Origin: Lineus longissimus
Lineage: Eukaryota > Nemertea > Pilidiophora > Heteronemertea > Lineidae
DNA: 64,000 nucleotides
Direction of reading: 5' to 3'
Assembly: GCF_910592395.1 (NCBI RefSeq)
Contig: NC_088310.1
Span: 8,809,501 to 8,873,500, forward strand
Shown here: piece after piece, positions 1 through 12,713 of the stretch
How the letters are laid out: the number at the start of each line of letters is the position of its first letter
How positions within the stretch are numbered: the first letter of the stretch is position 1
Notes under the pieces: generated by a model
Databases searched by the model: none
Seen by the model: only the letters and a program-made list of their open reading frames with translations
What the model was told of the DNA's origin: nothing
Program-made: the position numbers and the translations under genes

Positions 1-3000
1 GTACATAATACCAATAATTCATAAAGACTAAGAAATTGGAAGCGATACTACAGCATCTTAACGGGCACTCGGTACCAAGTTTTGCCAATAGGAGGCTTAT
101 GCAAAGGAATTCGGCTTCTATTCCATGAGTATCGCTACTATTAAAGGGTTATCGCGTGATTTCTGTCACAAATGACTCAAAAAGTGTACCTCGTTTAGTA
201 GTGATTATTAGACTTATAAGGAAATGGTACTTTAACGAGGTTCTAAAACCCCTCTTGGACAAAGAATACCCACTATCACGCCATAGCACAGGAAATCAAA
301 TAGAATATGTTGTCTCTTTAATGTAGATTATATCTGAAGTTACAAATACTTCTTGATAATACTGGTCTGCTTCATAAGATCTTTTAGCAGAGTCAATCTA
401 CGAAATGGCCTCAAGAAAATGCTACATTTGATTATGAAAGGCTCATCGAGAAGATTAGAGTTATCGAGAAGATTAAAGTAGGCATGTTTTGCATTACCAT
501 CAATCGCACTTCAACATGTAACGTGAATGTAACCCAATATATTGGCCTCAATATTGAATTGCATTTGAGAATAATCTCCGATTCTACATTCACATCTCAC
601 GCCGTCTTTCCTAATACCGATGATGCATGTGAGATTTGGCACATTCTCACAAGTCATCCTCGTAACATGTTTACCCCACAGGCAGACAGCTCCCATGCAG
701 GTAGACCTGTACTAGTCGTGACTACAACCAGAACCAGCAACCTTGAATATAACATACTAATCAAACTGGATTACGCTTGAAAAACCAAGATTTACAAAAA
801 GGGGCTTAATTGAGAATAATTGCATCTGACGGCTGAGAAACAGCTTCAAGTCATGCTGGTTTTGATCTGCCTTAATCACATAATGAGCATCCACTATAAC
901 CTTCAGTTACAGTTAAAGCAATTTTGGCTACAGGATATCAGCCATGGCAACATCAGCTCGTACTGGCCAGCTATGATGCAAGGCATAGGGGCTATTCCGA
1001 TTATGTGGCAAAATATATACTGGTATGCTTATGAGCAAGTAACTTTTAAGTGTTTTCCATCTTAATAATGTCCGTTTAGTACATGCCGTACTGGAAACAG
1101 CTCCTACCGGTTCTGCTGCACAAGTCATCCTTGCTATAAATTTAACATTGAATGGATCCGCATTACTAGATACAATTTACTCGTTTGGTCTCCTGTATAC
1201 CGTGAACTTGTACGTTGGCCTGTACATTTTCAAATGAGAAATCATCTTTTGTTTGCAAACCCCGACGTTTCCTCTTGGTTGTTCAACATCCTTATGTAAA
1301 AATACCTAATGATCATAACACTAATTAAATACGTCATAGAAAACAGCAGCACAATATTTGTCACAGACAATTCATTGGGTTCCCATGGAGAAAGTATCAG
1401 AACTTAATTTGACCCCACAAATAATAATCGATTATAACTTCATCATCGGTGCAACGTTATGGTGGTGTTGACAATTTTGAATAAAATAGGTCTTCTCCGG
1501 CTGCTCAGACGTGGCTCCCTCGATGAGCTGCCCGGGCATTGACCACCGGTGCGTGCATTAGCTAATTATCACCAGCAGTTGTATGCAATGTCTTATTTTT
1601 TTCATGTATAAAGCTAATTGGGTGTTGCACTCTCATGAAAGCACATAGTTTTTAGATATGGTATATGTAGACATTTATAAATAGGGAAAGCTACGATGGG
1701 AAATACACGCTTGCCCCAAGTGATGGGAAGTGGAAGTATCATCAAAATACATGTATGCCAACCACACCAACGGGTATTTTCTTATTGAAATAACCCCTCG
1801 GGACGAATGTAGTTGCAGCACGTGCGAGAAAATACCCAGTAAGAATCAGGCCTTCAGCACCAACAGTGAAAAAGGCCTTTCCTTTTGGCCCGACATGCTG
1901 CAGATGTGTGATAATCTAGTCTGTGACAGCAAAGCTTTTCATCGGTTCTTTCCAACTTTCCAACACAACTCTGCAACTCGGAATTCAATACTTCAATCAA
2001 TTGTTGTCTAACCATCTGGTTTATAGCAAAGCTATACTCTGGTGGAAGTAAAGCGGCTGGTTCTTCAACGGTAGGTGAAAACAAACGCCAGCTAACACAT
2101 TAGCAACATAAGCTTCTCATGCAGACTCATGTATGAGTAGGCTTGTCTAAGGTTATATAAATTCATGTGCCTATAAAAACCGTGGCAGAGGTGAACTAGG
2201 TATTTTTACTGGTAGCACACCTCAGCTTACGTGTAGGTGAGATGGTTGGCCATGTACTCAGGTGCAACATGGTTAGTTAGAGAATGTTGGTGTAAGGCTT
2301 ATTTGTATTGATACATTACATCATTTGAAGAGGAATAGGATGCTGATAAATGGTACCAGGCATACCCGACCAGACTAAGGCCAATTCTAGTTTGGTAGGA
2401 GGACCTTCTTCGAAGTTATTAAAAAAGCTTTCGGATCAACACTAACCCTGGAATTGGCTATTTGATGTAGGTAGAAACTGAGAGTGGTAGCCTAGTAGAT
2501 TCCCAGATATAATAAGATCATGAAAATGGGTAAATTAAGTACAATCATTGATTATGTAGCAACAGTGATAAGTGACGCAAGTGAAATAAGAAACACGCCG
2601 AGCATGAGAAAGTTGGGTAATAAATTACTCAGCATTAAATATAAGATTTTTTTGCTGCAGAAAATGCGTTCAGAGCCACCGGCATTTTGTATCCATCGTG
2701 AGATATACATCGATCTGTTGAAGTTGATGGTTAGCTCATAAAGCCTTCAGGCAGCTTAAAGGCAGAGACTATGTGTTGATATGAAATAACTGTTGGATCA
2801 CAGCGAATGCAATCAACGTTTAGAGCTCTCTAAAATATGCTGCAAGAATTTACTACAAATTTCAGTATCCTCCATACCTCTTATGAACTGACTACCTGAA
2901 AGCTATAAGCAGAGAACACTCAAGAACTAATGTACGTCGGTCAAATCAGCGTGCAACAAGCTCTACGCCGTTTGTGACAGACTAGGCATTATCTTTGCCA

Positions 3001-5768
3001 CCTTGCTACAACCTTCTGTATCGTTCAAGTAGGGAGACAAGGAATAAGCCAGGTGGGGCAAAATTAAGTAACACAACGTATAGCCACTAGGTTTCTCCAG
3101 TATCTCGCACAGGGCATCGGCACTGTTCACTTCTGTGAGCACTTAATAGTCAAACCCGACAATGATATTCCTTTCAGCAACATAATCACAAACAAATCAC
3201 AATCTATTGTCTGACCTTGAGAGCCCTTACAGAGGAATTGAGTCCCACGTAATCTAATAGTATTCAGAGATGATGCGTGCCCAATCCCCCTCCTTACCCT
3301 TCTTATTTTGTATTACCTCTGCCTTATTGTTATCATCACCTCATATCTTAAGGTGGCGCGCTACTTCAATATTAATCACAGTCTTCTATAAGGGTAACAC
3401 AATTACGGCTGATCGAAATCATCACGGTCTAAACTACGCTAATTTTCACTCCACAACAATGCCAATCTCAATCCACAGCATTTCAAAAGAATAAATCAAT
3501 ACAGGACAGCAAGATACACGGACGTATTCCCAGCAGTCGATTTTGCGCCGACTATCGACACTTTCACCACGATACCACAGTTTAGCATACCGATTATCGG
3601 GTATCTTACAAGTACAAAAGAATCTCTGAATAAGTCATGGTGGTAATCACACGCGGGCAACGCTGTGTTCGTTTCTTATTAACTTGTTGTTGTGTTCAGT
3701 CAGGCAAAGGTTCGCAGTTAATTACGTCATGCAACAACTCCAAAGCCGTTCAGATATCAACGGCTTGACTAGAGGAAGTTGGAAACTGACGTGTAGTGGC
3801 CTGTGGTTTGTCTATCGGATCTTTATCTCTGAATAAATCATGACTGCAAAAATCCGTGTGTTTTTTCTCTCATTTTTTTACCATGCTTGTATTGCTTGTT
3901 CATTCGAGCAAAGGTTGCATTTTGCCATGTGACAATACTTCAAAGCCATTCAGATATGTGTGGCTTGTGTTCATTGAAACAGATATTCGCAGTTGTTACA
4001 TTTGCTACCATGCAACTATGATAGCGCCATTCTGATTCGGCTTGACGCGGATTAAGCAAATTTGGATCTGAGGCAGCGCGAGAGAATGCATCACCGACTA
4101 TCGGACTTTCAACGGCGAGTGTTCTCTTGAATAAATCATGATTGTATCACACATGAACAACTTTGTTTTTCTTTCTATTGTAGTCACGGTTATAATGTTC
4201 ACTCAGGCAAATTTTCATGCCACAGTGGTTATGATTCGTCACCATGTTTACTGCATCTACACTAATGACATTCTCTGGCTTAACGAACGATGTGGGACTG
4301 TCGAAGAAATTTATGGAATATCATCAGCCCTGATGGAAACTATGGAAAAGGAATTTATGCAAAAGAAGTGAATGTACAGATGTCACAAAAACAGCAACAT
4401 CATGGAACTAAAACAACATGTCCTGCAGATTAGCCAATATAATGAGCTTTTAAATAATCTTCATGAGACTCCTCTTTTTCAGAGCATTTAGCGAACAGCT
4501 ATAATTGATGCCACGTCTGTTTTTACCTCCTTGTCAGGCCGGATGATTGTTTAGAACGAGTCCCGAACTTGGCGTTTAACTTTAAAATTTAACATCAAAT
4601 TGAATCTAACGCCAAATCAGTTACTTAACTTGTTATCGAGCAACCCGCGCTAAAACCGGCCCTGGTTAGCGATTCTAAAGGATGTTATCGATTTTGGAGC
4701 CCATGGTTACATGTACTCATCAGGTACTTTTTTCCCTAAATGCCATTTACATCATCGGGCAGAGTGTCGATTGCACTCTTTGAGGCCATGAAACCACATA
4801 TTGCGTTTCAGTTTGGACCAACAATTACAGTTATTTGTATGGTTACAGTCTTGGTCGCGTTGCTTACAGATGCCAGGATCGATGACACTGTACTCTAAGA
4901 GCGATTTCGAGGCAGGGACGGATAGTACCAGGCCATGGCCAATTCATAGTGAACAAACTACAAGCGACATCACTTACACAAACACAGACATCAAGAGAAA
5001 ATTATTTGCGGTTGTATGTTACAGGCCAAGCCTAACTCAACCGTAAATTATAGTCGGTAACAATATTCTATGTACGCTACTGTACAACAAACGCGAATGA
5101 AAGTAATTCATAAGGTAATGACTAGACTGCAAGCGTGTTACAGCGTGAACAACACCGCACTGCAGTAAACAAAAGACGTTATAGGCCGACTGCCATTGGT
5201 ATGATCAATCTCTCACATCGATGTCACGGAGTGGTCAATAAACCTGTAAACAAGAACACCCGGAGAGGGACTTGTTTTGTGCTGTGCCCTGACAGTTCTT
5301 TCCAGAAAGACACGTTTTTCTTATTTGTGAGACCTTTACAATGATAAAGATGCAACCCGAAACAGCATACTTGCCATGTTTGTCTTTTTAGCCTTGCCCT
5401 TGTTTCAACACTCTCAAGGAATGGGTTGAATCTCAGATTACTACCCATCAGCCATTCGCTTTCCTGGCATGCAATGCTTCAGAGGAAAAATGGCCACATT
5501 CAGTCACGTGATGCTTTTCTTTTCGTGTTGTTGGCACACATAGCACAACAACTAGCCTGGCCAGCCATAAGACATTTAAGACACTATAAACACCCACTGA
5601 CTCAAAACACAGGTGCAAGGGATCTTGTTGATGAGGCAAATCCAGACGGCGGTACACTCTTTTTTAGCAGTAATTCCGTAATAAATGTCCACATCATCTG
5701 GCGCTGTTAGTTGTTAGTCTTGATTCATATCGCAAATTTATGAACATACTTTAAACTTAACAAATTAA
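1..5768. other. gene-free stretch
   Basis: No coding region recognised on either strand. Open frames are short (under about 100 residues), share no family motif that I know and lack convincing splice or start context. The only structure seen is a degenerate tandem repeat near 3540-4230, listed separately. It could be intergenic DNA or part of a long intron. Confidence 0.5.
3540..4230. repeat. degenerate tandem repeat, about three units
   Basis: The anchor word TCTCTGAATAA(G/A)TCATG or a close variant recurs near 3625, 3828 and 4125. After it come partly similar tracts: a segment around 'GTTCAsTCrrGCAAA' and a segment around 'CAAAGCCrTTCAGATAT' in the first two units. A second shared word, CCGACTATCG, occurs near 3549 and 4093. 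Spacing is irregular (about 200 and 300 bp), so this is an old, diverged tandem duplication. No function is visible. Confidence 0.45.
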
Positions 5769-5795
5769 GCTAATGTACACTTTTTATATACATTC

Positions 5796-6292
5796 ATGTA
5801 TTTGGATGAATCTCGCATTCAGAATCAGCTCGATCATACAGTACGACTCCTAGAGGAGACATCAAGAGAAGAGTCGGACTTAGACATGGACGAGTTATTG
5901 GGATCTTGGGAGCAGATGATTAGGGAAGATACATCGGGAGAGGTCTACAGAATTAAGATTAATACCATTTGGATTGACTCAGTCTACATGATCGATGGTT
6001 AAGTAGATAATATGAAAAAAAAGAGAAATGCTGTGGAAGCGTATCTATTTGTATGACTGTGAAAAGAAACATTCTGTTGTGCCTCCCCTCATATGCATGT
6101 GCCATATATACCTTTTAAACAGATAACACCACAGACTCTACTGTTTTTGAGATAATTGAAAATGTATACTCACCTAAAATTGATGACGGCGTTAACATGG
6201 ATCAAGTCGTGAATCATACGATGGATGTCGCAAAGGAGAGACAGGACATGAAAAATAGAAAGAAATCAAAACACATGAGAGAAGAACAATAA
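5796..6292 (+). CDS. hypothetical protein, probable last two exons
   Basis: Two open segments join in phase across a plausible 125-bp intron. Segment one is open from about 5769 to 5997 (ATG at 5796; an acceptor-like AG ends near 5822, so the ATG may be internal to an exon). The donor is GTTAAGT at 5998. The acceptor at 6121-6122 follows a pyrimidine tract ending TTTTAAACAG. Exon two is 6123-6292 and ends in TAA. The joined product is about 123 residues, acidic in the first half (SDLDMDELLGSWEQM) and very basic at the end (KNRKKSKHMREEQ). AATAAA follows 17 bp after the stop, with a GT-rich tract beyond it. I do not recognise the family. Upstream exons were not found. The donor is weak and the 3' UTR very short, so this is inference from phase, splice and polyadenylation signals together. 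Confidence 0.4.
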
Positions 6293-6308
6293 TCTAACCA
6301 TCATGATA

Positions 6309-6314
6309 AATAAA
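6309..6314 (+). promoter_or_regulatory. polyadenylation signal AATAAA
   Basis: Canonical hexamer 17 bp after the TAA of the hypothetical terminal exon. A GT-rich tract (TTCTGTTGGTGTCTTGT) follows about 3 bp later, the usual arrangement of a cleavage and polyadenylation site. It supports the exon call but is also a common chance word in AT-rich DNA. Confidence 0.35.
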
Positions 6315-9300
6315 CTTCTGTTGGTGTCTTGTAAAATATCAATATCATCGTAGTCGTGGTCTGTTAAAAGAGAATTCTTTTGCATTTGTTTTTTTGACAG
6401 AGTATGATTGTGTTAAGCTTTGGCGACGTTTAAAGTCTTTCACCTCCAATTTTCTGTCAGCCCTGTAAACTTCAATCATCGCGTACGTAGGGTGTACATC
6501 GCCCACTGGAGCATGCTGCGTAACAGCTCACTTGGTCATAAATGCATTTAATCATGCACTAAAATGTTGCTGCACCCTGAAGATAATCTCTGAAATATCA
6601 GTGCTCATCACAGATCAACATCATGACAATAATCGAATCCCGATCACGATTACACTTTTTACGACGAGACACTAAACTATGACTCATATTGACCCGGAGA
6701 CAACGATTTATAAAGGTCAAGGCCATATTGTGAGATGATCAAAACAAGTGTGGGCGACATTTCAACACGTTTGAAACCACAGTTCAATACTACAGCTGCA
6801 TACGATCTTCCTGAGAACAGGGTGTGGTGTTGTATAGTCACGAACTTTTTGAGCGATTTGTTATTTGCTTTGTTTAATGAGTTCGATATCAAATGCCATC
6901 ATCATCTACAATCAATAGTATTTATCAAATGAATCATGTGGTGTCATAAGATGTAAGACAGATTGCTAGCCTTTGGCGAAACAATCAAGGTGGTGTTGGT
7001 GTTGAATGGTGCAAATGACAGCTGATAGATAGTCTGACTCTCGGGCTGTCTTGCTGTTTGGATAAAAAAAATGCACTCGGAACGGATCGGATTGCCTGAG
7101 GGACACCTTTTTTTCCAGCTCATACGTATTTCGATTATGAGATAGCCTCAACATAGCATGCAAGTGATAAATCCTCTTCAACATGACAGAGTTAACGCAT
7201 AAAGAAGGGAACATTTGATCTTCATTCCAAAGCACACTTTGAAAATCAGATTCTTTTCGTCAGCTGCTGATGGCTGTAGGGAATTATATACACCATGTGA
7301 ATAATGGTAGACTATAGAAATACGTCGGTTTCCAAGGAGACTGTCCCATACTTTCTTTGCTTACAAGGGTCTCTCGGTTATAAGTGCATACTTTGATTAT
7401 ACACGTAGGCTATATTTGTAAATTTGAGCCCAAACCAGCACTATTGAATCAAGTCCATCTCAGTAGCACAAAGTAGGCTGGTTTGATGTTTGATGAGACA
7501 ATTGCTATAACAAGGAGCTTTTGGCTATAATTGGCAAGCTACAGTTGGGATCTTCCCTCTTTGTACTCGTAATTGAATGATTTCGTCTGAATTTTCCCTT
7601 AAGGAATTTTGGCTTATCATGACTTACGGGATCAACCGCCTCGGAGTAGTCATGGTTGGCTTGTCCAAATCAATGTGATTGTGTTGGTGTCTTTACCTTT
7701 TTATACGTCAAAGGAAGTAATGCCGTCAAACTTGGACTTGAACTTCGCGGCTACCATTTTTTGAATTTCTGCCTTCAGTCCTGGCATATCGATTTGGCGT
7801 ACATGTATTATGTTCCTGTTGGCAAGTCATCAATTAAACAGGATTATCTGCATGCGTTTTAATTCCTCATCCAGGAGATTAAATCATCTGCCAGCCCAAA
7901 GCTCGATGTCAATAATCCGAATATTAAGTGCGCCATCAATGATGGAGAGCCAACGCCGTGCCGATAAAATTATTTTCAAAACAGTTTTTTGATTAAGAAA
8001 TGGAGTTGCTTGGATATCAGTATGAACCGCGATGAGAAGTTGTATGAAAGAATTCAACCAAAAGTCATTATCATGCCAGCCTATGGTGAAAGTCTCTCTC
8101 ATGTTCATTACATAACTGGTAAATTCTCAAAATCATATCTTAAGGGTAAAATGTACGGAGTTACGCCTGCCTCTAAATACATCACAGTGATAAGGGTGAA
8201 ATGGTATTTCATCAGTCTGGGTCATTTGAACGCACCATTCAATATGGCACTTCGTGTCAATATCTGCCGTGACAAAGTCAGTCAGACGCTGACATGATAA
8301 GATGGGGTCAGTCGTTGGCTGATGCAACTGTACATTTCAATCAATCATTCTGGGAGTCTGCTAAACAGCTGACTTTTCAAAAGAGGGAGGCTCTAACCAC
8401 ACCCAATATCATAGCGTTTAACTATAGAGTACTGTTCTCATATTGTTTGATATATGAGACGCCTGGCATTCATTTCTGCTATCTTTTCCTTAGTATGTTT
8501 TAATGCCAACCGTATTTGATTTGGCTATGACGATTCACAATTACTATATTAGTGGAATAATTGAAATATGGTGCCTATATACTTAGTATATCCCCGAATA
8601 ATGAATTTCATGAGGATGGACTGTCTGATCTCTATTTGACATCAACACGTTTAAACATTTTAGGATTATCACTGGCGACATCATTTGATGTTACTTTACA
8701 CAATTTCCGAGCGGCCCAATTGCCATTGTCGGCGATAATCCCAGTATACATAGCCTTGTAACAAGCAAATGACGATTCTGCCAAGTGTTATATCCCTAGG
8801 GCTCGTCATTAGTACACATCATACAAAGACAACTCCCTAATTGGATCTGAACACTGCAATTATCCTCGGTGTATACAGATATCACTTGATTAGCAGAGTA
8901 CAGAATCCACCCACCCCAAGGCTACACATATATCTGGATCTGGCTTATTCCCTTGTACATTACAGTGTCAATCAGAACAGGTTGGATCTCATCTGACAAT
9001 CACTCCAGTTGAGAGGTAGAGCATGAGTTTCCCTTTGGGGCAAGCTGTCACTTTGAAGAGCGTGCATTGGCTAATTTCTACCAGAGCAATGCCATTATTT
9101 CTTACTGTCAAACTGGAGGCCTAAGGAACGAAAAAGCCGAGTGTTTTGTCCTCGGGGCATAAGCAGATTTAATGGCAAACTTTTTAAGAGCAGACGTGAA
9201 ACTATTCATCACCAGACATAGCTCCATGTAATCATGAATATACCAGCTCTTCTTGGGTTCACTGAATTATTCATCATTCCGTTCTTTCGAATCGCAAGCT

Positions 9301-9582
9301 ACATTGCAGCTTTTTACAGCTCGCATCGCCGACAGCTAAGCAGAACGGATTTACATTGTGCATTAGTAACGATGAACTGTACTTTTCACTCGCAAGATGA
9401 ATGGTAGACTGCGATGGAAACATTCGTATAGCCAGCGTTGAGGAAGTTGAAAAATTGAAAGAATCACCCAACAACTAAAAAATACTAACAATAAAGTAAC
9501 GTTGTATACGGTATTCTAAAAATCTAGATTAATAATGAACTGCAGTTTACCAGTTACATTGCACTACGCGCCTACGGTGGTT
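6315..9582. other. gene-free stretch
   Basis: No supported gene. The longest open frame (102 codons at 7989-8297, +) has no motif, and overlapping frames on both strands are of similar length, as expected by chance. No repeat structure was noticed. Confidence 0.45.
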
Positions 9583-9716
9583 CGTTTTGAATTCAACGGT
9601 TATGGTTAGGCAACCATAACCGCTTGGGTTGGCGAAAAATATGGAAGCAGTCAAAAAGCATTTCAAACCACATTAATCGGTTTTTAATTTGAGATGTTTT
9701 AGAATAGAAATTGATA
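9583..9716. repeat. dispersed repeat fragment, copy 1 of 3
   Basis: This segment contains 'CGGTTATGGTTAGGCAACC' followed about 70 bp later by 'GTTTTAGAATAGAAA'. Diverged copies occur at 22557-22689 (both words in the same order) and 38776-38820 (first word only, 'GCGGTTATGGTAAGGCAACC'). It is an old interspersed repeat of unknown class with no coding content visible. Confidence 0.45.
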
Positions 9717-9929
9717 CCTCGCTGTCGGTATTGATTGTCTCAGCAAAACCGCTTGGGTGGAGCTAAAATCTTGGCTAGAACCTCGGCTACGCCTAGCTTT
9801 TGGTCTTCGTTTTAGCTCTACCCTCGCGGTCTAAGTTCATGACCACAGTCCGTCTGAACTCTCGTGATAATTTAAGCAATGAGACAGCCAATCCGCAGCT
9901 ATACATAAATTGCGTTGATGAATGAATGT

Positions 9930-10503
9930 ATAATATCATAGTATAACCAGCACCTGCATGGTGCCGCATACCATTCAGCAGTTAGTGTACGACCCTGGAA
10001 CGCTAACACAGCCCAACCACGCTGGAAGCTATTGTAACCATTGGTAACAGCTTTGACTGTACTCTCGCAGACATATTCACGCAGTTCTGGTGACCAATAT
10101 ATTGCAGTCCGGATACATGCTCGTCAGATATAGATTCCTCTCCAACCGATGCCCTTTGAGTAGTCAGACACTTATCATGGAGTGCCATGCGAACGTCCTC
10201 AAGCGAAGTAGAAGAAATGATTGGTCAAAAATGACGTGGATGACACTATCAGGGACATCTTCGGGAACCTTAGAGGTAGTTTGTGATATTGATAATCGTA
10301 ACTTGTACATAGCTTCTGTTCATGGAGCCTTGCGCTGAGCAGTCGACGGCTACAACATGTTCATTCTGCTTGCCAATATATATACAGAATCGGGACACTA
10401 ACGCTGGATCAATCTGGAAGCCTTGACTCTCTTTTTCGCTCTCAATCAATAACCCTGATCCAATAGACCAGGAAGGAAAGCAATATGAAAAGTAACCATA
10501 CAA
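9930..10503 (-). other. coding-like open frames, possible decayed gene
   Basis: Three neighbouring minus-strand open segments read more like protein than their surroundings. One is 10503-10270 (77 residues, includes VVAVDCSAQGSMNRSYVQV, vaguely like the C-terminal part of F-type lectin or discoidin-like domains). One is about 10220-10003. The third is a frame without ATG at about 10124-9911 (includes NGYNSFQRGWAVLAFQGRTL). They lie in different frames with no clear intron boundaries between them. This could be a frameshifted relic, short exons of an unknown gene, or chance. No function is assigned. Confidence 0.2.
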
Positions 10504-11933
10504 TCAACGTCCTCTCAAAGCATTGATCAGCATCCTGGCAACATTGGCAAAAGGAACGGTTCTTATGGCGCGATTCTTGTCAACAACATTTTATAAATCG
10601 TGCCCACGGTTGTGAATCAAACACAATTCGATCATGCATTACTAATAGCGTAGACTATTTTTTCAATTCTCTACTTGATCAAGAGCATCGCTTTGACCTT
10701 GACCTTGAAAATTCCAAGGTCATTAATCATGCTACATTACACTGGCCCTAATTTTTTCCAAACAAAATGGCCAGAATAGAAGTTGTAGTTCAGCTACATT
10801 GTTTTATTCCCTATTGTTTTATTAGGTCTTTTTTTCAGCAGCCCCAACGAGCAGTGCTCGAGAATGTTTACCGCAGGTTTGAATGTCAAGGTAGCTGGCG
10901 AAGGCATCCAGGTATCCTCCTGCCAAATTGTTCAGGCAAGAGTAAATGGGTGAAATGGAGGATTATTTTATCATATTCTTAACAGATTGCCTTCATTTGA
11001 TGTTTGCAACTGAACGTTTCCCAAGATAATGGTCTAGGTACACCACTTACTGCTTTGTTAACAAGAGTACATCTCAGTCTACACACTTTCGCCTGCCAAC
11101 CCAATGCCTGAATTCCTTTCGTTACCATGCACAGCAATGTGAAAATGAATTGTAGCCCTTCTAAAACCGCAACCAAACAGAGAAATAATGGACTTTTATT
11201 GGCATTTCCCACAGAAAATTGATTTGTGGAAATTCACGAATGAACTTGAAGCCTCATATATTTTGATGTTCACTAAGCTCACTGTGTGGTTGCAGTTACA
11301 TGTACATGTATGTGGAATGCCAGTCACAACAAACAGATTTGTTCGAGTCTCTTTAATCATAACGGAATGACAAGAGCAAATCTGTGCTATGACTGATTTG
11401 CAAGTTAGGATTCTGTGGAGAAATGCATCTTGCCGATAGTGTATGACCGATCTTGCCTATATACATTCATCGCTACCCTCAACTTATCGTTACTACGTAG
11501 GTGGGTGTTAATTTCACTGCAACGCTGGAGGGTGGAGCATAAAACAGCCTTAACTCAAGATGAGTATGCCAGGTCAGCTTCAAGGATTCCAGATGGATAC
11601 AATCGAATCATTAAACGAAGTCATCCATTACAACTTAACCTTGAGAATCCCCCATCGGATTCCATCAAAGTAATGAATAGTTTCGTCTCGGGAGGAATGC
11701 ATTAATCGCGTTTCGTAAAGGTTCTGCGCGATGCTTAGCGATCGAAGTAAGGTTGGTATGCCGGGAGGTATTAGTGGGCAATCTGTTTCAATATGTAACA
11801 ATCTGTCTTTCGATTGTCAACTAACTTGGCTACCGATTCATTCGACAAGTGGATTAACTTTCTTACAAGGAAAATGACCGTGTATTTTCTGAAGGAAGAT
11901 ACCGATAGGTCAGTTGGATCAATACGACCTTTA

Positions 11934-12713
11934 ATTACTTCTTTCCCCCTTCGCTATTACAATCCAATATTTTTGGTAATGACACCACGGAGTAACGGCT
12001 AAATGGTCGGTGAATACTTCAACACACTATCCCCTTACATGTCTACTGCATCTTGCCATACCCATCTCATAAACTTGGACGCCTTTTTGTTTGAACACGA
12101 CAGCGATAGAACCTAGTTAAACAGTCATATCTAATACCTCATCAAGTACAATGCAAAGATCAAGTTGGAGCTGTGGTTAGGAAGAAGAATAAGATAGCTA
12201 TATATTGTATTCTTTCTCATCTATCAGCTTATTAAGCAGATACACAATCTCATCTCATCTGGAGTAACTGATTGCACAAACACTCAACTGCTAGCAAGAA
12301 CGTATCCGGTGACTGTACCAGACTTCTGGAAAGAAGGTAGAAAAGCCTTCTCAGGCAACAACACAAAATGTAATGGTTATCACAAGCCCAGGTTGTAGAA
12401 GTGTTCAACGAAATCATATTTCAATTGAGAGCTTTATCTCGAACTAAGATGGTATCGTGTATCAAACACACCTATCGTCACACTGGATTGAATCAAAGAT
12501 CTCAACAAATTGACATCTTGCAATTCTAGAATCACCGTCATCATCATTACTTCTTTCCCCCTTCGCTATTACAATCAAATATTTTTGGTGATGACACCAC
12601 GGAGTAACGGCTAAATGGTCGGTGAATACTTCAACACACTATCCCCTTACATGTTTACTGCATCTTGCCATACCCATCTCATAAATTGGACGCCTTTTTG
12701 TTTGAACACGACA
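11934..12713. repeat. pair of 168-169-bp direct repeats flanking 443 bp
   Basis: The segment 11934-12102 is repeated almost exactly at 12546-12713 (only a few substitutions or single-base gaps seen by eye). Each copy starts ATTACTTCTTTC and ends TTTGAACACGACA. The 443 bp between them has no long open frame. The layout resembles a miniature LTR element, but the repeats do not begin TG or end CA and no target duplication was found. A local segmental duplication is equally likely. Confidence 0.7.

Noticed and set aside
4138-4483. Plus-strand frame open for 77 codons, then a TGA, then 37 more codons in the same frame; looks like a readthrough or selenocysteine candidate
   Set aside because: No family motif, no stem-loop evidence and it starts inside a degenerate tandem repeat; chance is the simpler reading.
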